Below, piece after piece: positions 7,384 to 8,922 of a DNA stretch of 8,922 nucleotides. Position numbers and translations under genes: made by a program. The DNA comes from an uncultured Flavobacteriales bacterium (GTDB lineage Bacteria > Bacteroidota > Bacteroidia > Flavobacteriales > Crocinitomicaceae). Every line of letters starts with the position of its first letter. Position 1 is the first letter of the stretch. A model generated the notes under the pieces. That model did not search any database. It was not told the DNA's origin and saw only the letters and a program-made list of their open reading frames with translations. The stretch lies in assembly GCA_946886545.1 (NCBI GenBank), contig CAMPIU010000095.1, positions 1 to 8,922 of the forward strand, given 5' to 3'.

Positions 7384-7410
7384 GGGAAAGAAAAGAACTA
7401 ATCTTTTCCC
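7384..7410 (-). repeat. Hairpin over the stop codon of the DUF1905/OmdA gene
   Basis: GAAAAGA (7390-7396) pairs perfectly with TCTTTTC (7402-7408) around a 5-nt loop that holds the TAG stop. An alternative pairing uses GGGAAA (7384-7389) with TTTCCC (7405-7410). The minus-strand 3' arm is pyrimidine-rich (TTCTTTTCTTTCCC) but there is no clean U-run after the stem. It may act as a weak terminator or processing site before the cysteine desulfurase. Confidence 0.45.
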
Positions 7411-7907
7411 AGAAGAAACCGAAATGTTTCTTTTCCTTGGGGAGCTAAAAGTAAGTTTGACAGTAATAAATGAGTACGTTCCAACCTTTTCTCCGTTGAT
7501 TTTGCTGTTTGTACATGATTTAGAATGTAGCGTTTCATTGCCGGATTGAGTGCATCAAAGCGATCTTTAGATTCCGGAACCTGGATCCAATATTCTTTTA
7601 TTTCTTCTGCAACCGGAACACCGAATTCAGATTCGTCTTTTTCCAATTCAACTATTACATGATCTCCCAAACTCTTCCCGATCTTTTTCAAACGGTCTTT
7701 TTGAACGGTGATCAGTCCGCTTCCGTTTCCCAAAGCCAGAATACCGGCTTGCCATTGAATTTTATGGTCTAAAGTAATGAGCAAACGCTGGTTGAAGTCT
7801 CCTTTTTCTTTCCTGCCGGGAAGCTGTGCCAAAATATCGGGAGTGATCTCTACAAACCAGTAGTTTAGATAATCAAGTGCTTTGATGTCTGTTTCAAATT
7901 CAATCAT
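7398..7907 (-). CDS. DUF1905 and YdeI/OmpD-associated (OmdA) domain protein
   Basis: A 169-residue soluble protein without signal peptide. Residues about 15-90 look like the DUF1905 small beta-barrel domain, with an NGSGLITVQKDRLKKIGKSLGDHVIVELEKD segment (61-91) typical of that family. Residues about 115-150 match the short helical YdeI/OmpD-associated motif: FDALNPAMKRYILNHVQTAK (117-136) followed by STEKRLERTHLLLSNLL. The two domains occur together in many bacterial proteins. OmdA is named for a suggested link to bacteriocin protection, but biochemical function is unclear and I would not assign one. The ATG at 7907 starts a frame with no better upstream choice. The gene lies 45 bp upstream of the cysteine desulfurase and 202 bp after the vWA-like gene, which has its own terminator, so this is probably the first gene of its transcript. 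Confidence 0.83.
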   Translation of the reverse strand: MIEFETDIKALDYLNYWFVEITPDILAQLPGRKEKGDFNQRLLITLDHKIQWQAGILALGNGSGLITVQKDRLKKIGKSLGDHVIVELEKDESEFGVPVAEEIKEYWIQVPESKDRFDALNPAMKRYILNHVQTAKSTEKRLERTHLLLSNLLLAPQGKETFRFLLGKD

Positions 7908-7965
7908 CGGGTATTCTTGGAATGTAAAGATAGGGAAATCAGTTACAATTCGTACTCATTCTCAA

Positions 7966-8068
7966 TTTCCCACGGAGGTGCACAGAGGTTGAGCTTATTA
8001 TGGAGTTATTGGAAAATACCTGGAAGGCAATAATGCTTCTGTATTCATCCGAGTTCTTCTGTGGGAAA
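7966..8068. repeat. Short CACRGARG repeats and imperfect inverted arms in an intergenic gap
   Basis: CACGGAGG (7971-7978) and CACAGAGG (7981-7988) are tandem 10-nt-spaced near copies. A third copy lies inverted at 8056-8063 (CTTCTGTG). The outer arms TTTCCCACGGAGG (7966-7978) and the reverse complement of 8056-8068 (TTTCCCACAGAAG) match at 11 of 13 positions. A further short dyad, CTCAA/TTGAG, brackets the tandem pair at 7961-7993. I see no coding potential here. The right arm adjoins the terminator of the vWA-like gene. Function is unknown; dispersed intergenic repeat debris is plausible. Confidence 0.45.
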
Positions 8069-8100
8069 AAAGCCCCGATCTGTTTTGATTGATCGAGGCC
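8066..8100 (-). terminator. Intrinsic terminator of the vWA-like gene
   Basis: On the minus strand, GCCTCGATC (8099-8091) pairs with GATCGGGGC (8080-8072) in a 9-bp stem with one G-U pair and a 10-nt loop, followed directly by six T residues (8071-8066). It begins about 10 nt after the TAA stop of the vWA-like gene. This is the only textbook rho-independent terminator in the window and separates that gene from those downstream. Confidence 0.9.
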
Positions 8101-8109
8101 TCTGGTTCA

Positions 8110-8922
8110 TTATTCAACCGTGAATCCTGTTTTCTGTGCGGTAGCAACTAAGGATTCAATAATTGCTGATCCAAGGTCTTTTTTTGCGTTCGATTCGCTG
8201 ATCTTTTTCATCTCTGCTGCGATGTATGCTTCCCGTTTTTTGGAAAGTTCCCCAATCTGACTTTGATACTTGGTTCGTTCTGCCTTTTTGTTTTCAATAT
8301 ACTTGGTTTGTTCTTCTTTGGATTTTCCTTTCAATTCAACCGGTAAATCTTCTGCACGAAGACTATCCAGACTCACATTTCCCTGCTCAATTCCATCTAC
8401 TAAGTCCCAATGGGCATTTTTGTAGTTTGATTTGGATTTTGCTTCTGCACGCTCGCTCATAACAGCGTATCCTTTTGAGCTTGCATTCTGATCTTCTTCT
8501 GCTTGTTTGCTGGCACGATACACTCCGGTTTTCCCGTAACCGATATAGGTTTTGTTTAAAGAATCGTTTACAGTAATGATTTCTTTGTCGTAAGGGGTGT
8601 CAATGTGTCTGATCTCATCGTTTGAATTGATATTGAAATAAGAACCCTGAGTCTGAAGTGCTCCGTCATACCAAAATTCTTTCACCCCCTGATCATATGG
8701 TCCGCAATAGATTGTATTTACAATGATGTCTTTGCTCGCTGCAATTTTCAGAATTTTCTTATAATCGATCGGCCCCTGGTTGAAAGGTTCGTTTCCGGCA
8801 ATGTAAATTAAACGTAAATCCTGGGGATTGGCAGACCACTTTAAATCGTTGATCGAAGATTCGATAACTGCAGCACAATATTCTGATCCGCCATTGGTTC
8901 TAAGCGAGAAAAGCTGTCCGGA
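8110..8922 (-). CDS. von Willebrand factor A-like protein, 5' end cut by window edge
   Basis: The frame is open from the right edge to the TAA at 8110, giving the last 270 residues. An in-frame GTG at 8685 could be mistaken for a start, but the frame upstream continues with good vWA-type sequence, so it is internal. Visible residues 1-105 form the second half of a vWA Rossmann fold: LRTNGGSEYCAAVIESSINDL (7-27), strand DLRLIYIAGNEPFNQGP (35-51), and strand DIIVNTIYCGPYDQGVKEFW (65-84). Residues about 195-245 are charged and probably helical or coiled-coil (KGKSKEEQTKYIENKKAER). The usual acidic residue of the third MIDAS strand is replaced by IAGNEPF, so metal binding is uncertain. vWA domains mediate protein-protein contact; the partner and compartment are not visible because the N terminus is missing. 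It ends with the terminator at 8066-8100. Confidence 0.85.
   Translation of the reverse strand, partial: SGQLFSLRTNGGSEYCAAVIESSINDLKWSANPQDLRLIYIAGNEPFNQGPIDYKKILKIAASKDIIVNTIYCGPYDQGVKEFWYDGALQTQGSYFNINSNDEIRHIDTPYDKEIITVNDSLNKTYIGYGKTGVYRASKQAEEDQNASSKGYAVMSERAEAKSKSNYKNAHWDLVDGIEQGNVSLDSLRAEDLPVELKGKSKEEQTKYIENKKAERTKYQSQIGELSKKREAYIAAEMKKISESNAKKDLGSAIIESLVATAQKTGFTVE

Noticed and set aside
7925..7932. TATCTTTA as a -7 element for the DUF1905 gene
   Set aside because: One mismatch to TAnnTTTG, and the upstream TTG triplets lie 13 and 30 nt away, outside the normal spacing.
8110..8685. A separate 191-residue gene starting at the GTG at 8685
   Set aside because: The frame is open upstream to the window edge and encodes the vWA fold, so this GTG is an internal valine codon.

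Overview
The window reads as ordinary chromosomal DNA of a Bacteroidota bacterium, most likely a member of Flavobacteriales (possibly Fluviicola-like, which is only an inference). The lineage evidence is a TonB-dependent receptor with an N-terminal carboxypeptidase-regulatory-like domain, a secreted enzyme ending in a type IX secretion (T9SS) sorting domain, A-rich translation starts without strong Shine-Dalgarno sequences, and TAnnTTTG-type -7 promoter elements. All seven genes lie on the minus strand, so transcription runs from high to low coordinates.

In transcription order (right to left): (1) 8922-8110, the C-terminal part of a von Willebrand A-like protein cut by the window edge, followed by a clear intrinsic terminator at 8066-8100; (2) a 202-bp intergenic stretch with short CACRGARG repeats and an imperfect inverted repeat; (3) 7907-7398, a DUF1905 plus YdeI/OmpD-associated domain protein; (4) 7352-6213, an IscS/NifS-type cysteine desulfurase; (5) 6147-4861, a secreted beta-lactamase-fold serine hydrolase with a T9SS sorting domain; (6) 4836-3697, a family-4-like glycosyltransferase 24 bp downstream of the hydrolase; (7) 3535-3092, a small GreA/GreB-like factor; (8) 2918-1, a TonB-dependent outer-membrane receptor cut near its C terminus by the left edge. 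No stretch longer than about 200 bp is without a gene, and I see no tRNA, rRNA, IS element, CRISPR array or phage gene.

The genes do not form one obvious pathway. Desulfurase and GreA-like factor are housekeeping types. Receptor, secreted hydrolase and glycosyltransferase concern the cell envelope. The hydrolase and glycosyltransferase are the most likely co-transcribed pair. I see no clear new multi-gene system. The least explained signals are non-coding: a perfect 13-bp inverted repeat at the stop codon of the GreA-like gene, a 151-bp AT-rich intergenic block bounded by imperfect AGACTT-rich inverted arms, and a tendency for dyad symmetries to sit on stop codons across the window.
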